From Pelotomaculum sp. DTU098 (GTDB lineage Bacteria; Bacillota; Desulfotomaculia; Desulfotomaculales; Pelotomaculaceae): a DNA stretch of 47,658 nt. Under the pieces are notes generated by a model. That model was not told where the DNA came from, did not search any database, and saw only the letters and a program-made list of their open reading frames with translations. The DNA lies in contig LFSA01000065.1 of NCBI GenBank assembly GCA_001512635.1, forward strand, positions 1 through 47,658, written 5' to 3'. Positions 17,079 to 25,515 of the stretch are shown here, piece by piece (the stretch's first letter is position 1; every line of letters starts with the position of its first letter). Both the position numbers and the translations under genes were made by a program.

Positions 17079-18665
17079 ATGACCGTAAAAGACACTGTGA
17101 GTTTCGGAGACCTGGTAATAGACAGGCGCATAGTACAAGCTCTCAGGGATATGGGTTTTGAGGAGCCGACCCCCATCCAGCAAAGGGCTATCCCTTTGCT
17201 TCTTGAAGGAAAGGACATAATTGGCCAGGCTCAAACGGGTACAGGGAAAACAGCAGCCTTCGGCATTCCAATTGTAGAAATGGTGAATACCCGCAGTGGA
17301 GTACAAGCCCTGATCGTAACCCCCACCAGGGAACTGGCCATCCAGGTTGCTGAAGAGATCTCCAAAATCGGTAAATACCGCCGGGTAAGGACACTGCCGA
17401 TCTACGGGGGGCAATCCATTGACCGCCAGATCAGGGCCCTGAGGCAGGGAGTGCATGTGGTTATCGGCACCCCGGGCCGGCTCCTGGACCACTTGAACAG
17501 GAAAACCTTGAACCTTCAAAACATCAAGATGGTTGTGCTGGATGAAGCCGATGAAATGCTGGACATGGGCTTTATCGAGGATATCGAAGCAATCCTGCAG
17601 GCAACGCCCCCGTCCCGGCAGACAATGCTGTTTTCCGCAACAATGCCCGAGGAAATCCGCCGTCTTTCTAAAAAATACCTGCAATCTCCGGAATATGTAA
17701 CTGTGAGTAAAAACAACCTCACGGTCCCCCAGATTGAACAGATTATTTACGAAACACGGGAGCATAAAAAACTAGAGAGCCTTTGCCGGATCCTGGATAC
17801 AACCAGCATTTCCCAGTCAATTATTTTTTGCAGAACAAAGCGCGGTGTGGATGAGCTGGTGGCAAGCCTGCAGGCCAGGGGTTATCTCGCTGCCGCCCTG
17901 CACGGAGACTTGAGCCAGTTTCAGCGCAACCATGTCATGAGACAGTTCCGGACAGGCCAGATCGACCACCTGGTGGCGACCGACGTTGCCGCCCGGGGCC
18001 TTGATGTTGAAAATGTCACCCATGTGATCAATTATGACATTCCCCAGGACCCGGAGTTTTACGTGCACCGGATCGGGCGCACGGGACGTGCCGGTAAAAG
18101 TGGTGTGGCCATTACCCTGGTCAGCCCCCGGGACTATAAACAAATCAGGCTTATTGAAAACCTTACAAAAACACGTATCCGCAGGGATAAACTACCTTCC
18201 CTGGCGGATGTTCAAGAACGTCAAAAGGAAGTAATCAGAGAAAGGCTGCAGCGGGTGCTGGATGCCGGAAGGCTCGCTTATTACCGCAATATCGTTGATT
18301 CCCTGGTCGATGATTACGACCCCATGGATATAGCCGCCGCAGCTTTAAAATTCTCCCTGGACCTGGACCAGAAGGAGGAAGACCTGGCCGTAGAGTCTTT
18401 CGGTAATACCGGCGCCCCCCCCGGCATGGTCCGGTTGTTCATAACCATCGGCAGAAGGAACAATATTTCACCTGCCGACCTGGTGCGCACCCTTGTGGAT
18501 GAAACGGCTATCCCCGAAAACAGCATCGGCAACATCGACATATATGATACATTTTCCTTCGTCGAAGTGCCGGAGGAATGGGCTAACTACATTATCAGCT
18601 CTTTGCACCGCCAAACTGTCAGGGGAAGGCGAATTAGCGTAGAACCTGCCCGGGGCAGGAGTTAG
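17079..18665 (+). CDS. DEAD-box ATP-dependent RNA helicase (CshA/DeaD type)
   Basis: Unwinds RNA duplexes in ribosome assembly, mRNA decay and cold adaptation. The 528-aa product has the full motif set: Q motif (PTPIQQRAIP), I AQTGTGKT, Ia PTREL, II DEAD, III SAT, VI HRIGRTGRAG, then a C-terminal extension with a DbpA-like RNA-binding domain (about residues 445-525). That extension is like those of DeaD/CsdA-type helicases. ATG at 17079 has AAGGAG ten bases upstream. It lies between cinA and recA, which are normally adjacent, so it is a lineage-specific insertion. RNase J and RNase Y in the same window are plausible degradosome partners, by general knowledge of CshA only. Confidence 0.93.
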   Translation: MTVKDTVSFGDLVIDRRIVQALRDMGFEEPTPIQQRAIPLLLEGKDIIGQAQTGTGKTAAFGIPIVEMVNTRSGVQALIVTPTRELAIQVAEEISKIGKYRRVRTLPIYGGQSIDRQIRALRQGVHVVIGTPGRLLDHLNRKTLNLQNIKMVVLDEADEMLDMGFIEDIEAILQATPPSRQTMLFSATMPEEIRRLSKKYLQSPEYVTVSKNNLTVPQIEQIIYETREHKKLESLCRILDTTSISQSIIFCRTKRGVDELVASLQARGYLAAALHGDLSQFQRNHVMRQFRTGQIDHLVATDVAARGLDVENVTHVINYDIPQDPEFYVHRIGRTGRAGKSGVAITLVSPRDYKQIRLIENLTKTRIRRDKLPSLADVQERQKEVIRERLQRVLDAGRLAYYRNIVDSLVDDYDPMDIAAAALKFSLDLDQKEEDLAVESFGNTGAPPGMVRLFITIGRRNNISPADLVRTLVDETAIPENSIGNIDIYDTFSFVEVPEEWANYIISSLHRQTVRGRRISVEPARGRS

Positions 18666-18668
18666 GGC

Positions 18669-18704
18669 AAAGAAGCAGGTCTGTTCAAAGGCTGCTTCTT
18701 TTTT
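18669..18704 (+). terminator. Terminator after DEAD-box helicase gene
   Basis: 10-bp stem AAAGAAGCAG / CTGCTTCTTT (18669-18678 with 18692-18701) followed by a T run. Confidence 0.9.
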
Positions 18705-18725
18705 GCTAGTTTTTTTATATTTCCA

Positions 18726-18754
18726 TTGACACAAACCAATAATCACCATATAAT
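18726..18754 (+). promoter_or_regulatory. Consensus sigma-A promoter of recA
   Basis: TTGACA at 18726-18731 and TATAAT at 18749-18754 with exactly 17 bases between: a perfect consensus promoter, 50 bases upstream of the recA start. Confidence 0.9.
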
Positions 18755-18755
18755 A

Positions 18756-18767
18756 GAACATAAGTTC
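18756..18767 (+). promoter_or_regulatory. LexA (SOS) box of recA
   Basis: GAAC-ATAA-GTTC followed by G matches the Gram-positive LexA/DinR site (CGAAC-N4-GTTCG) except at the first flanking base. It begins one base after the -10 hexamer, so bound LexA would cover the transcription start. Confidence 0.82.
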
Positions 18768-18805
18768 GTAAGATAGTATTTAAACTAACTAAGGAGGGGA
18801 TACTT

Positions 18806-19849
18806 TTGTCGGATAAGCAGAAGGCTTTGGATCTGGCCCTAATGCAAATTGAGCGGCAGTTTGGCAAAGGCTCGATAATGAAGCTCGGAGAAGCTTCAGC
18901 CAAGTTAAATGTGGAAGTCATCCCAACCGGCACCCTGGCCCTGGACATAGCCCTTGGGGTAGGGGGCATACCGCGGGGCCGGGTTATTGAAATATTCGGT
19001 CCTGAATCATCCGGCAAAACAACTGTCGCCCTCCACATTATCGCCGAATCACAAAAGATGGGCGGAATTGCAGCTTTTATCGACGCGGAGCACGCCCTTG
19101 ATCCTGTTTACGCTCGAAATTTAGGTGTAGATATCGAAAACCTGCTGGTATCTCAGCCGGATACCGGCGAACAAGCCCTGGAAATTGCAGAAGCCCTGGT
19201 GCGCAGCGGGGCAATTGATGTAATCGTTGTGGACAGCGTGGCTGCTCTGGTACCCAGGGCTGAAATCGAGGGTGAGATGGGAGATGCCCATGTGGGGCTG
19301 CAGGCCCGCCTGATGTCCCAGGCCCTGCGCAAGCTGGCCGGGGCTATCAGCAAATCCAGGACCACGGTGGTTTTCATTAACCAGATCCGGGAAAAGGTAG
19401 GGGTTGTTTACGGGTCGCCTGAAACCACCACAGGAGGCCGGGCCCTGAAATTTTACGCATCAATCCGGCTGGAAGTACGCAAGCAGGAGAATATCAAGCA
19501 AGGCGCAGATATTATCGGCAGCCGCACCCGGGTTAAAGTTGTTAAGAATAAAGTTGCTCCACCCTTTAAACAGGCTGATTTTGATATTATGTACGGCACA
19601 GGCATATCCAAGGAGGGAAGCATCCTGGACGTTGCCGCTGAAATAGGTGTTATCTCCAAAAGCGGAGCCTGGTATTCTTACGGAGATGATAGGCTTGGAC
19701 AGGGCCGGGAAAACGCCAAGGAGTACCTTAAAGAACATCCCGAAATAACCAGAGAAATTGAACTTAAAATCCGGCAGGCTCTGAATATCGCCGGGGTGAA
19801 TACAGTACCTCCTGCAGCTGCGCCCCAGGAAAGCAGTACAGACAGGTGA
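18806..19849 (+). CDS. recA: Recombinase RecA
   Basis: DNA strand-exchange protein and co-protease for LexA in the SOS response. The 347-aa length is typical. Visible signatures include KGSIMKLG near the N-terminus, Walker [18 protein letters not shown], and NQIREKVGV...GGRALKFY. Start is TTG at 18806 with AAGGAGGGG at 18791-18799, a strong Shine-Dalgarno site. A consensus promoter with an overlapping LexA box lies directly upstream, so damage-inducible expression is well supported. No intein. The stop overlaps the recX start (GTGA). Confidence 0.98.
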   Translation: MSDKQKALDLALMQIERQFGKGSIMKLGEASAKLNVEVIPTGTLALDIALGVGGIPRGRVIEIFGPESSGKTTVALHIIAESQKMGGIAAFIDAEHALDPVYARNLGVDIENLLVSQPDTGEQALEIAEALVRSGAIDVIVVDSVAALVPRAEIEGEMGDAHVGLQARLMSQALRKLAGAISKSRTTVVFINQIREKVGVVYGSPETTTGGRALKFYASIRLEVRKQENIKQGADIIGSRTRVKVVKNKVAPPFKQADFDIMYGTGISKEGSILDVAAEIGVISKSGAWYSYGDDRLGQGRENAKEYLKEHPEITREIELKIRQALNIAGVNTVPPAAAPQESSTDR

Positions 19850-20328
19850 ATAAGGAAACCAATCAAGCCATGAACCTTGCCTTAAGACTCCTGACTGCCC
19901 GCCGCCGGACCAGGAGAGAGCTGGAAGTCCACCTGGGGCGAAAGGGCTTTTCTTCAGAAGTAATATCCCCGGTTCTAGAGAAACTGGAGTATTATGGTTA
20001 TCTTGACGATAAAACCTTCGCCCGCCTCTGGGTGGAACAAAGGTTAGCCAAAAGAGGCCTGGTCAAATTAAAAAACGAATTAAAGGCAAAGGGTGTGGAA
20101 CCTGAGCTTATCTCGGAAATTATAGCAGAAGTGGAGCCAGAGGCTGAATATAACGCAGCCATGGCGCTGGTACTGAAGAAACTCCAGAAGGCAGCAGGCC
20201 CTTACCCCTTGCCCCGGATGGCCGGCTTTCTCCAGCGCAGGGGTTTTTCCTATGAAACCATCAGCAGGGTCTGCCGGACGCTAAAAGATAGCGGTATTCT
20301 ATCAGATTCAACAGACTATTATTATTAA
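19846..20328 (+). CDS. recX: Regulatory protein RecX
   Basis: RecX binds RecA filaments and modulates recombination. The 160-aa product is rich in Arg, Lys and Glu and shows the repeated three-helix layout of the family: [17 protein letters not shown], then [25 protein letters not shown], then a third repeat near the C-terminus ([13 protein letters not shown]). GTG 19846 overlaps the recA stop (GTGA), implying coupled translation; an alternative start is ATG 19870 with AAGGA at 19852-19856. Transcription with recA from the SOS promoter is inferred, as no terminator lies between them. Confidence 0.92.
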   Translation: MNKETNQAMNLALRLLTARRRTRRELEVHLGRKGFSSEVISPVLEKLEYYGYLDDKTFARLWVEQRLAKRGLVKLKNELKAKGVEPELISEIIAEVEPEAEYNAAMALVLKKLQKAAGPYPLPRMAGFLQRRGFSYETISRVCRTLKDSGILSDSTDYYY

Positions 20329-20408
20329 AACCATGGACTTATTTTCAAGAAATATGCATTAATACCAGGTAATAATACAGGTGTATAAGTTTGGCAAAGG
20401 GGTTTAGC

Positions 20409-20437
20409 TTGACAGTTTTAAAAAAAACCTGTACAAT
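20409..20437 (+). promoter_or_regulatory. Strong sigma-A promoter of the 6S-like RNA
   Basis: TTGACA at 20409-20414 and TACAAT at 20432-20437 with a 17-base spacer. The predicted start point near 20444 coincides with the first base of the RNA's closing stem. Confidence 0.8.
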
Positions 20438-20443
20438 TAAGCC

Positions 20444-20644
20444 TGGTAGAAAATAGAATTGGATACCACTGTACGGTTTTATTATAGATTAAGTCCAATA
20501 CTTTCGGAGGTAGGAACCTGGCCGGGAGTTTACTCACCGGCTGTTAAAATGGTGCCCGTTAAAGGGGCTATTTTCTTACCGTAATTTTGGACAAGTAAGA
20601 AGTGGTACCTGTTCTATTTTTACCGAGTTCAACTCGGTTTTTTT
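20444..20644 (+). ncRNA. ssrS: Structured small RNA, probable 6S RNA
   Basis: About 200 nt between a strong promoter and an intrinsic terminator, with no reading frame. The 5' end (20445-20470) pairs with the 3' end (20601-20624) over roughly 24 pairs with few mismatches: GGTA.AAAATAGAA..GG.TACCACT against AGTGGTACC..TTCTATTTTTACC. Inside is an asymmetric open bubble (20471-20492 opposite 20593-20600), then a second stem GTCCAA (20493-20498) / TTGGAC (20587-20592), and an apical hairpin GCCGG-GAG-TTTA-CTC-A-CCGGC at 20521-20541. Rod shape, central bubble, length, 5' and 3' ends all fit 6S RNA, which sequesters sigma-A RNA polymerase. The alternative is an attenuator leader of rny, since the last 3 pairs compete with the terminator. 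Confidence 0.6.
20622..20644 (+). terminator. Terminator of the 6S-like RNA, upstream of rny
   Basis: ACCGAG / CTCGGT stem (20622-20627 with 20633-20638) with a 5-base loop and a run of seven T. Its 5' arm overlaps the end of the RNA's closing stem. Confidence 0.85.
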
Positions 20645-20664
20645 GTTGTGTAAGGAGAACAAAA

Positions 20665-20700
20665 ATGTATTTCAAAGGAGGTGAGAACGGATATGGATAG
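20665..20700 (+). CDS. Possible 11-codon leader reading frame overlapping rny start
   Basis: ATG at 20665 has AAGGAG at 20652-20657 upstream and reads [11 protein letters not shown] before TAG at 20698-20700. It runs through the rny Shine-Dalgarno site and past the rny ATG in another frame. Its translation would expose or block the rny site, so it may couple or regulate rny. It is tiny and may be chance. Confidence 0.3.
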   Translation: MYFKGGENGYG

Positions 20701-22228
20701 CATGATACTTATTATAATAGGAGTTGCCCTTGCAGCTTTTGCCTTAGGATATTTTGTAAGGAAATCCCTGGCCGAGGCTAAAATAGCCTCCGCCGAATCC
20801 GAAGCAAAAAAAATCTTAGATGAAGCTGAAAAGGAAGCCGAAGCCAAGAAAAGGGAAGCTATACTCGAGGCCAAGGAAGAGGTTTTAAAGCTTCGCAATG
20901 ACATTGAAAGGGAAAACCGTGAACGAAGGTCGGAGTTGCAAAGATTAGAGCGTCGCCTCGTTCAAAAGGAAGAAATCCTGGACCGTAAAGTTGATTCCAT
21001 TGAGAAAAAGGAAGAGAATCTCAGCCGAAAAGAAGCAGAGATCGAAGCAACCAGGGCACAGCTAACAGAGCTTTACAACCGTCAAGTTGCTGAACTGGAA
21101 CGCATATCAGGTCTTACTTCAGAAGAAGCAAAGCAGATTCTGCTGTCAGACATTGAAAAAGAAATCCAGCATGAAGCAGCCATGATTATTAAAGAAATGG
21201 AAAACAAGGCCAAAGAAGAAGGGGAAAAACGCGCCCGTGAAATCATTTCCCTGGCCATACAAAGATGTGCTGCCGACCACGTTGCTGAAGCAACTGTAGC
21301 CGTAATACCCCTGCCCAGCGACGAAATGAAAGGCCGGATTATCGGCCGTGAAGGTCGGAACATACGTGCTTTTGAAACATTAACTGGTATTGACCTAATC
21401 ATTGACGACACTCCCGAGGCTGTAATTCTGTCCGGGTTCGATCCGATCCGCCGGGAGGTAGCCAGGATTGCCCTGGAAAAGCTGATCATCGACGGCAGAA
21501 TTCATCCTGCCCGCATTGAAGAGATGGTTGAAAAGGCTCAGAAGGAAGTCAATAACCAGATCAGGGAGGCCGGTGAACAGGCCACTTTTGATGTTGGCGT
21601 TCACGGTATTCATCCAGAGCTGATCACCCTTCTGGGACGCTTGAAGTTCCGTACAAGTTACGGGCAAAATGTTTTGAAACATTCCATCGAAGTGGCCCAC
21701 CTCTGCGGCTTGATGGCAGCTGAAATAGGCATTGATATTCAAATGGCCAAAAGAGCTGGTTTGCTACACGACATCGGTAAAGCCGTGGACCACGAGGTAG
21801 AGGGGCCCCATGTCGCCATCGGGGTTGACCTGGCCAAAAAATACCGTGAAGCACCCGAGATTGTTCACGCTATTGCTGCCCACCATGGTGACGAAGAACC
21901 TCAAACCATCATTGCGGTACTGGTACAGGCAGCTGACGCTGTTTCAGCAGCAAGGCCGGGAGCCCGCAGGGAAACACTGGAAGCCTATATTAAACGTCTT
22001 ACCAAGCTTGAAGAAATTGCCAGCTCCTTTGAAGGAGTCGACAAGTCTTATGCAATCCAGGCTGGACGGGAAATCCGGATTATGGTTAAGCCCGACAAGG
22101 TAGATGACCTTGGCGCTATTCGCCTGGTGAGAAATATAGCCAAAAAAATCGAAAGCGAACTGGATTACCCTGGTCAAATTAAGGTTGTCATTATCAGGGA
22201 AACCCGGGTTGTGGAATATGCGAAATAG
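20693..22228 (+). CDS. rny: Ribonuclease Y
   Basis: Membrane-bound endoribonuclease that starts mRNA decay in Firmicutes. The 511-aa product has an N-terminal membrane segment (residues about 3-20), a long charged coiled coil (to about 200), a KH RNA-binding domain ([15 protein letters not shown]) and an HD domain with HSIEVAHL and [13 protein letters not shown] at 20693 is preferred: AAAGGAGGTGA at 20674-20684 is an almost perfect Shine-Dalgarno site with 8-base spacing; the in-frame GTG at 20681 lies inside it. Downstream order rny - (unknown) - ymdB - spoVS matches Bacillus apart from the inserted gene. A strong terminator follows. Confidence 0.97.
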   Translation: MDSMILIIIGVALAAFALGYFVRKSLAEAKIASAESEAKKILDEAEKEAEAKKREAILEAKEEVLKLRNDIERENRERRSELQRLERRLVQKEEILDRKVDSIEKKEENLSRKEAEIEATRAQLTELYNRQVAELERISGLTSEEAKQILLSDIEKEIQHEAAMIIKEMENKAKEEGEKRAREIISLAIQRCAADHVAEATVAVIPLPSDEMKGRIIGREGRNIRAFETLTGIDLIIDDTPEAVILSGFDPIRREVARIALEKLIIDGRIHPARIEEMVEKAQKEVNNQIREAGEQATFDVGVHGIHPELITLLGRLKFRTSYGQNVLKHSIEVAHLCGLMAAEIGIDIQMAKRAGLLHDIGKAVDHEVEGPHVAIGVDLAKKYREAPEIVHAIAAHHGDEEPQTIIAVLVQAADAVSAARPGARRETLEAYIKRLTKLEEIASSFEGVDKSYAIQAGREIRIMVKPDKVDDLGAIRLVRNIAKKIESELDYPGQIKVVIIRETRVVEYAK

Positions 22229-22241
22229 CTAAAATCAAAGG

Positions 22242-22270
22242 AACGGCCTTACACTGTGAGGCCGTTTTCT
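22242..22270 (+). terminator. Terminator after rny
   Basis: AACGGCCT / AGGCCGTT 8-bp stem (22242-22249 with 22259-22266), loop of 9, then TTCTT. Confidence 0.88.
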
Positions 22271-22471
22271 TATAATTTACAAGTGTTTTTTATCAACTTA
22301 AAGCTTTATTAAACCCTGGGAAATCAGCAATTAGTTCTCATTTTAACCCTGTTTCATAGCCAGTACTTGTCTTGAGAAGAGTTTTTATAAAACCCATAAA
22401 AAAAAGAAGGAATACTTTATTGAAAGCAGAATCTCTATTTAATCGGCAGGTTCTTAAGGAAGGTGACAACA

Positions 22472-22993
22472 TTGGGATTCCGCTATAAAAGAAACAGGAA
22501 CAATGTAACAGACAGCGTTGGCCTGTTGATCTCCATCCTGCTACGCTACCCGGAAGTAGCTACAATTAATTTTGATCCTGATCGCCATTTACTGAAGTTT
22601 ACCTTCATATACTTACAGGAGCTGAGCAATAATGAATTTAATACCATTAAAGAAAAATTGCTGAACAGCATCGAAGTATACAATCACCTGGAAGGTAAAG
22701 AGACGAGATTTATCTCCCTGACACGCCGGGCTTGCGGCAACCTCACCCTGCTTGAGGTACAACGGGATCTGGATACCCTCGCCCAGGAGGAAATAAACCT
22801 GATTGTTGAACTGTTTCGCCAATACTTCAATAAAAACCTTGTTACGGAAGATCACGAGCATTTAATTGAAGAAGACCTGCTGGCCCAGGAAGAAATGATT
22901 GATAACATGCTGGAGAGCATCAAAGATTCGACCGAGGATAAATATCTCTTTGCCTTCCGTGAGGAAGGAAAGGTTCTGGTATTCAACAAATAA
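22472..22993 (+). CDS. Conserved-looking protein of unknown function
   Basis: 173-aa soluble protein, acidic in its C-terminal half, with no membrane segment, signal peptide or cysteine cluster (one cysteine). The N-terminus is basic (GFRYKRNRNN). I do not recognise a family or motif. TTG at 22472 is chosen because AAGGAAGG at 22457-22464 is correctly placed; the in-frame GTG at 22463 lies within that site. It is inserted between rny and ymdB, genes that are adjacent in Bacillus, and lies 14 bases before ymdB, so it is probably co-transcribed with it. Codon usage looks like its neighbours. Confidence 0.75.
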   Translation: MGFRYKRNRNNVTDSVGLLISILLRYPEVATINFDPDRHLLKFTFIYLQELSNNEFNTIKEKLLNSIEVYNHLEGKETRFISLTRRACGNLTLLEVQRDLDTLAQEEINLIVELFRQYFNKNLVTEDHEHLIEEDLLAQEEMIDNMLESIKDSTEDKYLFAFREEGKVLVFNK

Positions 22994-23007
22994 CAGGAGG
23001 AAACCTC

Positions 23008-23790
23008 TTGCGCCTGCTGATGATTGGTGATATTGTAGGACGTCCCGGTCGTCGTGCCATCAAGGCTAATCTAAGCGAGTTAAAAAGGGAATTCGATCTT
23101 GATCTAATCATTGCTAACGGCGAAAATGCCGCTGGAGGCAACGGGATCACAAAGGACGTCGCCCAGGAACTGTTTTCGGCAGGGGTGGACGTTCTGACCA
23201 TGGGTAACCACGTCTGGAATATCAGAGAGGCCTACGAATACATAAACAGTGAACCAAGAATCATCCGGCCGGCAAATTATCCGCCTGGTACGCCCGGGAT
23301 TGGTTCCAGTGTTTTCGAGACCCGACGAAAGGTAAAGGTTGCTGTAATCAACCTGGCCGGGCGGGTTTTCCTTCAGTCCCTTGACTGCCCCTTCAGAAAG
23401 GTGGATGAAATCCTGCCCAGGGTCAAAAAGGCAGCGCAAGTTGTAGTGGTGGATTTTCACGCCGAAGCCACTTCAGAAAAAATTGCCATGGGCTGGTACC
23501 TGGCAGGTAGAGTATCCGCTGTGGTGGGTACCCATACCCACGTGCAAACCGCAGACGAACGCATTTTACCCGGGGGAACCGCTTATATAACAGACCTTGG
23601 TATGACCGGGCCGTTGAATTCCGTACTTGGCGTAAAAAAGGAAATAGTTATAGAAAAATTTAAAACCCAACTCCCGCAGCGCTTTGAAGTCGCATCCGGT
23701 CCGTATCAATTTAACGCTGTTATAATTGATATTGATGAATATTCAGGCGAGGCCTATGCTATTAAACGGATCCAGAACTACGAAGAATGA
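23008..23790 (+). CDS. ymdB: YmdB-type metallophosphoesterase (2',3'-cyclic nucleotide phosphodiesterase)
   Basis: Family TIGR00282 phosphodiesterase; in Bacillus YmdB hydrolyses 2',3'-cyclic nucleotides and affects biofilm versus motility decisions. The 260-aa product shows metal-binding motifs GDIVGRPGR at the N-terminus, ANGENAAGG, TMGNHVW, DFHAEATSEK and GTHTHVQTAD, all in the family order. Start TTG 23008 has CAGGAGG eight bases upstream. It follows the unknown 22472 gene by 14 bases and lies upstream of spoVS as in Bacillus. No key residue is missing. Confidence 0.93.
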   Translation: MRLLMIGDIVGRPGRRAIKANLSELKREFDLDLIIANGENAAGGNGITKDVAQELFSAGVDVLTMGNHVWNIREAYEYINSEPRIIRPANYPPGTPGIGSSVFETRRKVKVAVINLAGRVFLQSLDCPFRKVDEILPRVKKAAQVVVVDFHAEATSEKIAMGWYLAGRVSAVVGTHTHVQTADERILPGGTAYITDLGMTGPLNSVLGVKKEIVIEKFKTQLPQRFEVASGPYQFNAVIIDIDEYSGEAYAIKRIQNYEE

Positions 23791-23903
23791 TTGGCTTTAA
23801 CTCCTTATAATCTTATAATATAGTACCTTTCAGGGGTAGGCCCGGGTGGTAGATCCCGCCCCTTTCAAAGGCTATTAAAGGACTTAAATTTTTCAAGCCG
23901 TCA

Positions 23904-23930
23904 AAAGGTATTTTATATCTATTAGCGAAT
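23904..23930 (+). promoter_or_regulatory. Candidate sigma-H promoter of spoVS
   Basis: AAAGGTATT at 23904-23912 fits the sigma-H -35 (RWAGGAxxT) except for one base, and CGAAT at 23926-23930 fits the -10 (HGAAT), with 13 bases between. Bacillus spoVS is known to depend on sigma-H, which makes the match more credible. Confidence 0.5.
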
Positions 23931-23993
23931 ATAATTTCTGTACAGGGAGTTCAGGACATCAAAACTATTGACGCTAATAAGGAGGTTGCTCGA

Positions 23994-24266
23994 ATGGAAG
24001 TTCGAATGGAAGTATTAAAGGTTTCAGCAAAGTCCAACCCAAACTCTGTAGCTGGCGCCCTGGCAAATGTTCTCCGGGAACGTGGATGTGCAGAAATGCA
24101 AGCTATTGGTGCAGGTGCGCTAAATCAGGCTGTAAAAGCAGTAGCTATTGCCAGAGGTTTCGTAGCACCCAGCGGACTTGACCTGATCTGTATTCCCGCC
24201 TTCACAGACATCATTATTGATGGAGAAGAAAGGACAGCAATCAAGCTTATTGTAGAACCAAGGTAG
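23994..24266 (+). CDS. spoVS: Stage V sporulation protein S
   Basis: Small, highly conserved Alba-like protein needed for stage V of sporulation in Bacillus and with effects on septation. The 90-aa product matches the family across its length: MEVLKVSAKSNPNSVAGALA, a GAGALNQAVKAVAIARGF block, and the IDGEERTAIKL tail. ATG 23994 has AAGGAGGT at 23979-23986 with normal spacing; the shorter in-frame ATG at 24006 gives the length usual in Bacillus (86 aa), and the first four residues (MEVR) look like a duplication of MEV. A probable sigma-H promoter lies upstream. Monocistronic: a terminator follows. Confidence 0.96.
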   Translation: MEVRMEVLKVSAKSNPNSVAGALANVLRERGCAEMQAIGAGALNQAVKAVAIARGFVAPSGLDLICIPAFTDIIIDGEERTAIKLIVEPR

Positions 24267-24352
24267 TTTTGTAAGCATATATTTATTTAATTAATTGCTT
24301 CCCGTCTTCTCCCTACAAGTAAAGAATACGAATTGACTTCTTATTTTATTAT

Positions 24353-24375
24353 AGCCGCTTAAAACGCGGCTTTTT
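24353..24375 (+). terminator. Terminator after spoVS
   Basis: AGCCGC / GCGGCT stem (24353-24358 with 24366-24371) followed by TTTTTG. Confidence 0.85.
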
Positions 24376-24639
24376 GTATTAGCCCTGTTGTAAATTGAGA
24401 TGATTGTACAGAATAATTATATTAACTGGTTTAGCCAGGGTGAGCACAATATAATGGGGGAGCCCTGTTGTGGAATGTTCTCAGCCTGCAACGGGCGGGA
24501 CATAGCCCAGGCTGGCAAAGGCGGGTTATACAGGCAATGAAAAGATAGCGACAAAAAGTTCGGAAAAGGTTTTTTTGGGGGTGTTGGGAGCAGGTATAAA
24601 ATAGAATGGCGTCGAACTCTAAGGAAATAAGGTGATCGC
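24376..24639 (+). other. Intergenic region upstream of PHP gene
   Basis: This stretch belongs to the 373-base gap after spoVS. It contains an 11-bp direct repeat AGCCCTGTTGT at 24381 and 24461, and a TATAAT at 24450-24455 without a convincing -35. I see no reading frame with a Shine-Dalgarno site and no recognisable RNA. Confidence 0.4.
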
Positions 24640-25470
24640 GTGCAGGCAGACTTGCACATTCATACTACTTACTCAGACGGGCTCGATCCTCCGGAAAAGA
24701 TCGTCTCACTTGCTAAATCCGCAGGTCTGGGCGCCATCGCTATCACAGACCATGATACCCTGGACGGTATCATTCCTGCTGTAAAAGCAGGGAAAGAACA
24801 AAACCTCGAAGTTATCCCGGGAATTGAGGTTAGTTCTGAATACGGTGGTGAAGAAATTCACATTCTTGGTTACCTGATTAGGCTGAATCACGAAGAACTT
24901 CTTGACAAACTTTCGCTGTTCCGCGAGAACCGGATAGACCGCATCAAAAAAATGATTCAAAAGCTCCGGAACCTTGGTTTTGAGGTTGCCCTAAACAGGG
25001 TTCTCCAGATTTCAGGTTCAGGCTCCCTGGGGCGCCCGCACCTGGCGGCAGCCCTGTTGGAGACGGGTGCAGTTAAGTCCACCGCCGAAGCCTTCAACCT
25101 CTATATCGGTGCGGGACGCCCGGCCTATGTGCCCCGTTACAAGCTTACCCCCGCCGAAGCAATCCAGTTAATCCATTCCGCCGGTGGGGTCCCGGTACTG
25201 GCACATCCGGGATTAAACCGTTCCTTACAATTGCTCGGAGAACTGAAGGCAGCAGGACTTGCCGGCCTGGAAGCCTATCATCCAGCCCATACCCGGGAGC
25301 AGGCTGCCTGTCTTGTCAGGCTTGCCGAGGCAAACGACCTCATCGTAACCGGTGGTTCCGATTACCACGGCCCGGGGCACCCGGCCGGATGCAGGCTGGG
25401 TTCAGATACCGTACCCTGCAGCGTTGTGGCTGATTTAAAGAAAAAGGCCCGATCACCAAAAGAGATATAA
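24640..25470 (+). CDS. PHP-domain phosphoesterase (TrpH/YciV-like)
   Basis: Metal-dependent phosphoesterase of the PHP superfamily; characterised relatives (RNase AM/YciV) remove 5'-nucleotides from RNA or hydrolyse 3',5'-bisphosphonucleosides. The 276-aa product has the metal motifs DLHIHTTYSDG (residues 3-13), AITDHDT, EVSSEYGGEEIHILGY, LAHPG, and GGSDYHG. GTG at 24640 has AAGGTGA at 24629-24635 and gives a protein that begins directly at the first metal motif, as usual. The next gene, dapL, starts 45 bases on with its own Shine-Dalgarno site. Exact substrate is not decided by the sequence. Confidence 0.88.
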   Translation: MQADLHIHTTYSDGLDPPEKIVSLAKSAGLGAIAITDHDTLDGIIPAVKAGKEQNLEVIPGIEVSSEYGGEEIHILGYLIRLNHEELLDKLSLFRENRIDRIKKMIQKLRNLGFEVALNRVLQISGSGSLGRPHLAAALLETGAVKSTAEAFNLYIGAGRPAYVPRYKLTPAEAIQLIHSAGGVPVLAHPGLNRSLQLLGELKAAGLAGLEAYHPAHTREQAACLVRLAEANDLIVTGGSDYHGPGHPAGCRLGSDTVPCSVVADLKKKARSPKEI

Positions 25471-25515
25471 AAAAGTTTTTATCAATTCCAGTATTCTCAA
25501 AAGGGGATGTAAGAG

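Noticed and set aside
17040-17765. 241-codon minus-strand frame opposite the DEAD-box helicase
   Set aside because: Antisense shadow of a well-supported gene, with no start signal and low-likelihood composition (Cys, His rich).
20590-20644. T-box riboswitch, because GTGGTACC is followed by a terminator
   Set aside because: The T-box core AGGGTGGNACCGCG is only partly matched, no specifier stem is visible, the downstream gene (rny) is not amino-acid related, and GTGGTACC is fully explained by pairing with the 5' end.
23826-23866. GC-rich hairpin after ymdB as a terminator
   Set aside because: AGGGG/CCCCT can pair but the inner part is badly matched and no T run follows.
24381-24471. 11-bp direct repeat AGCCCTGTTGT twice, 80 bases apart
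   Set aside because: Only two copies, no dyad symmetry and no link to a promoter; most likely chance.
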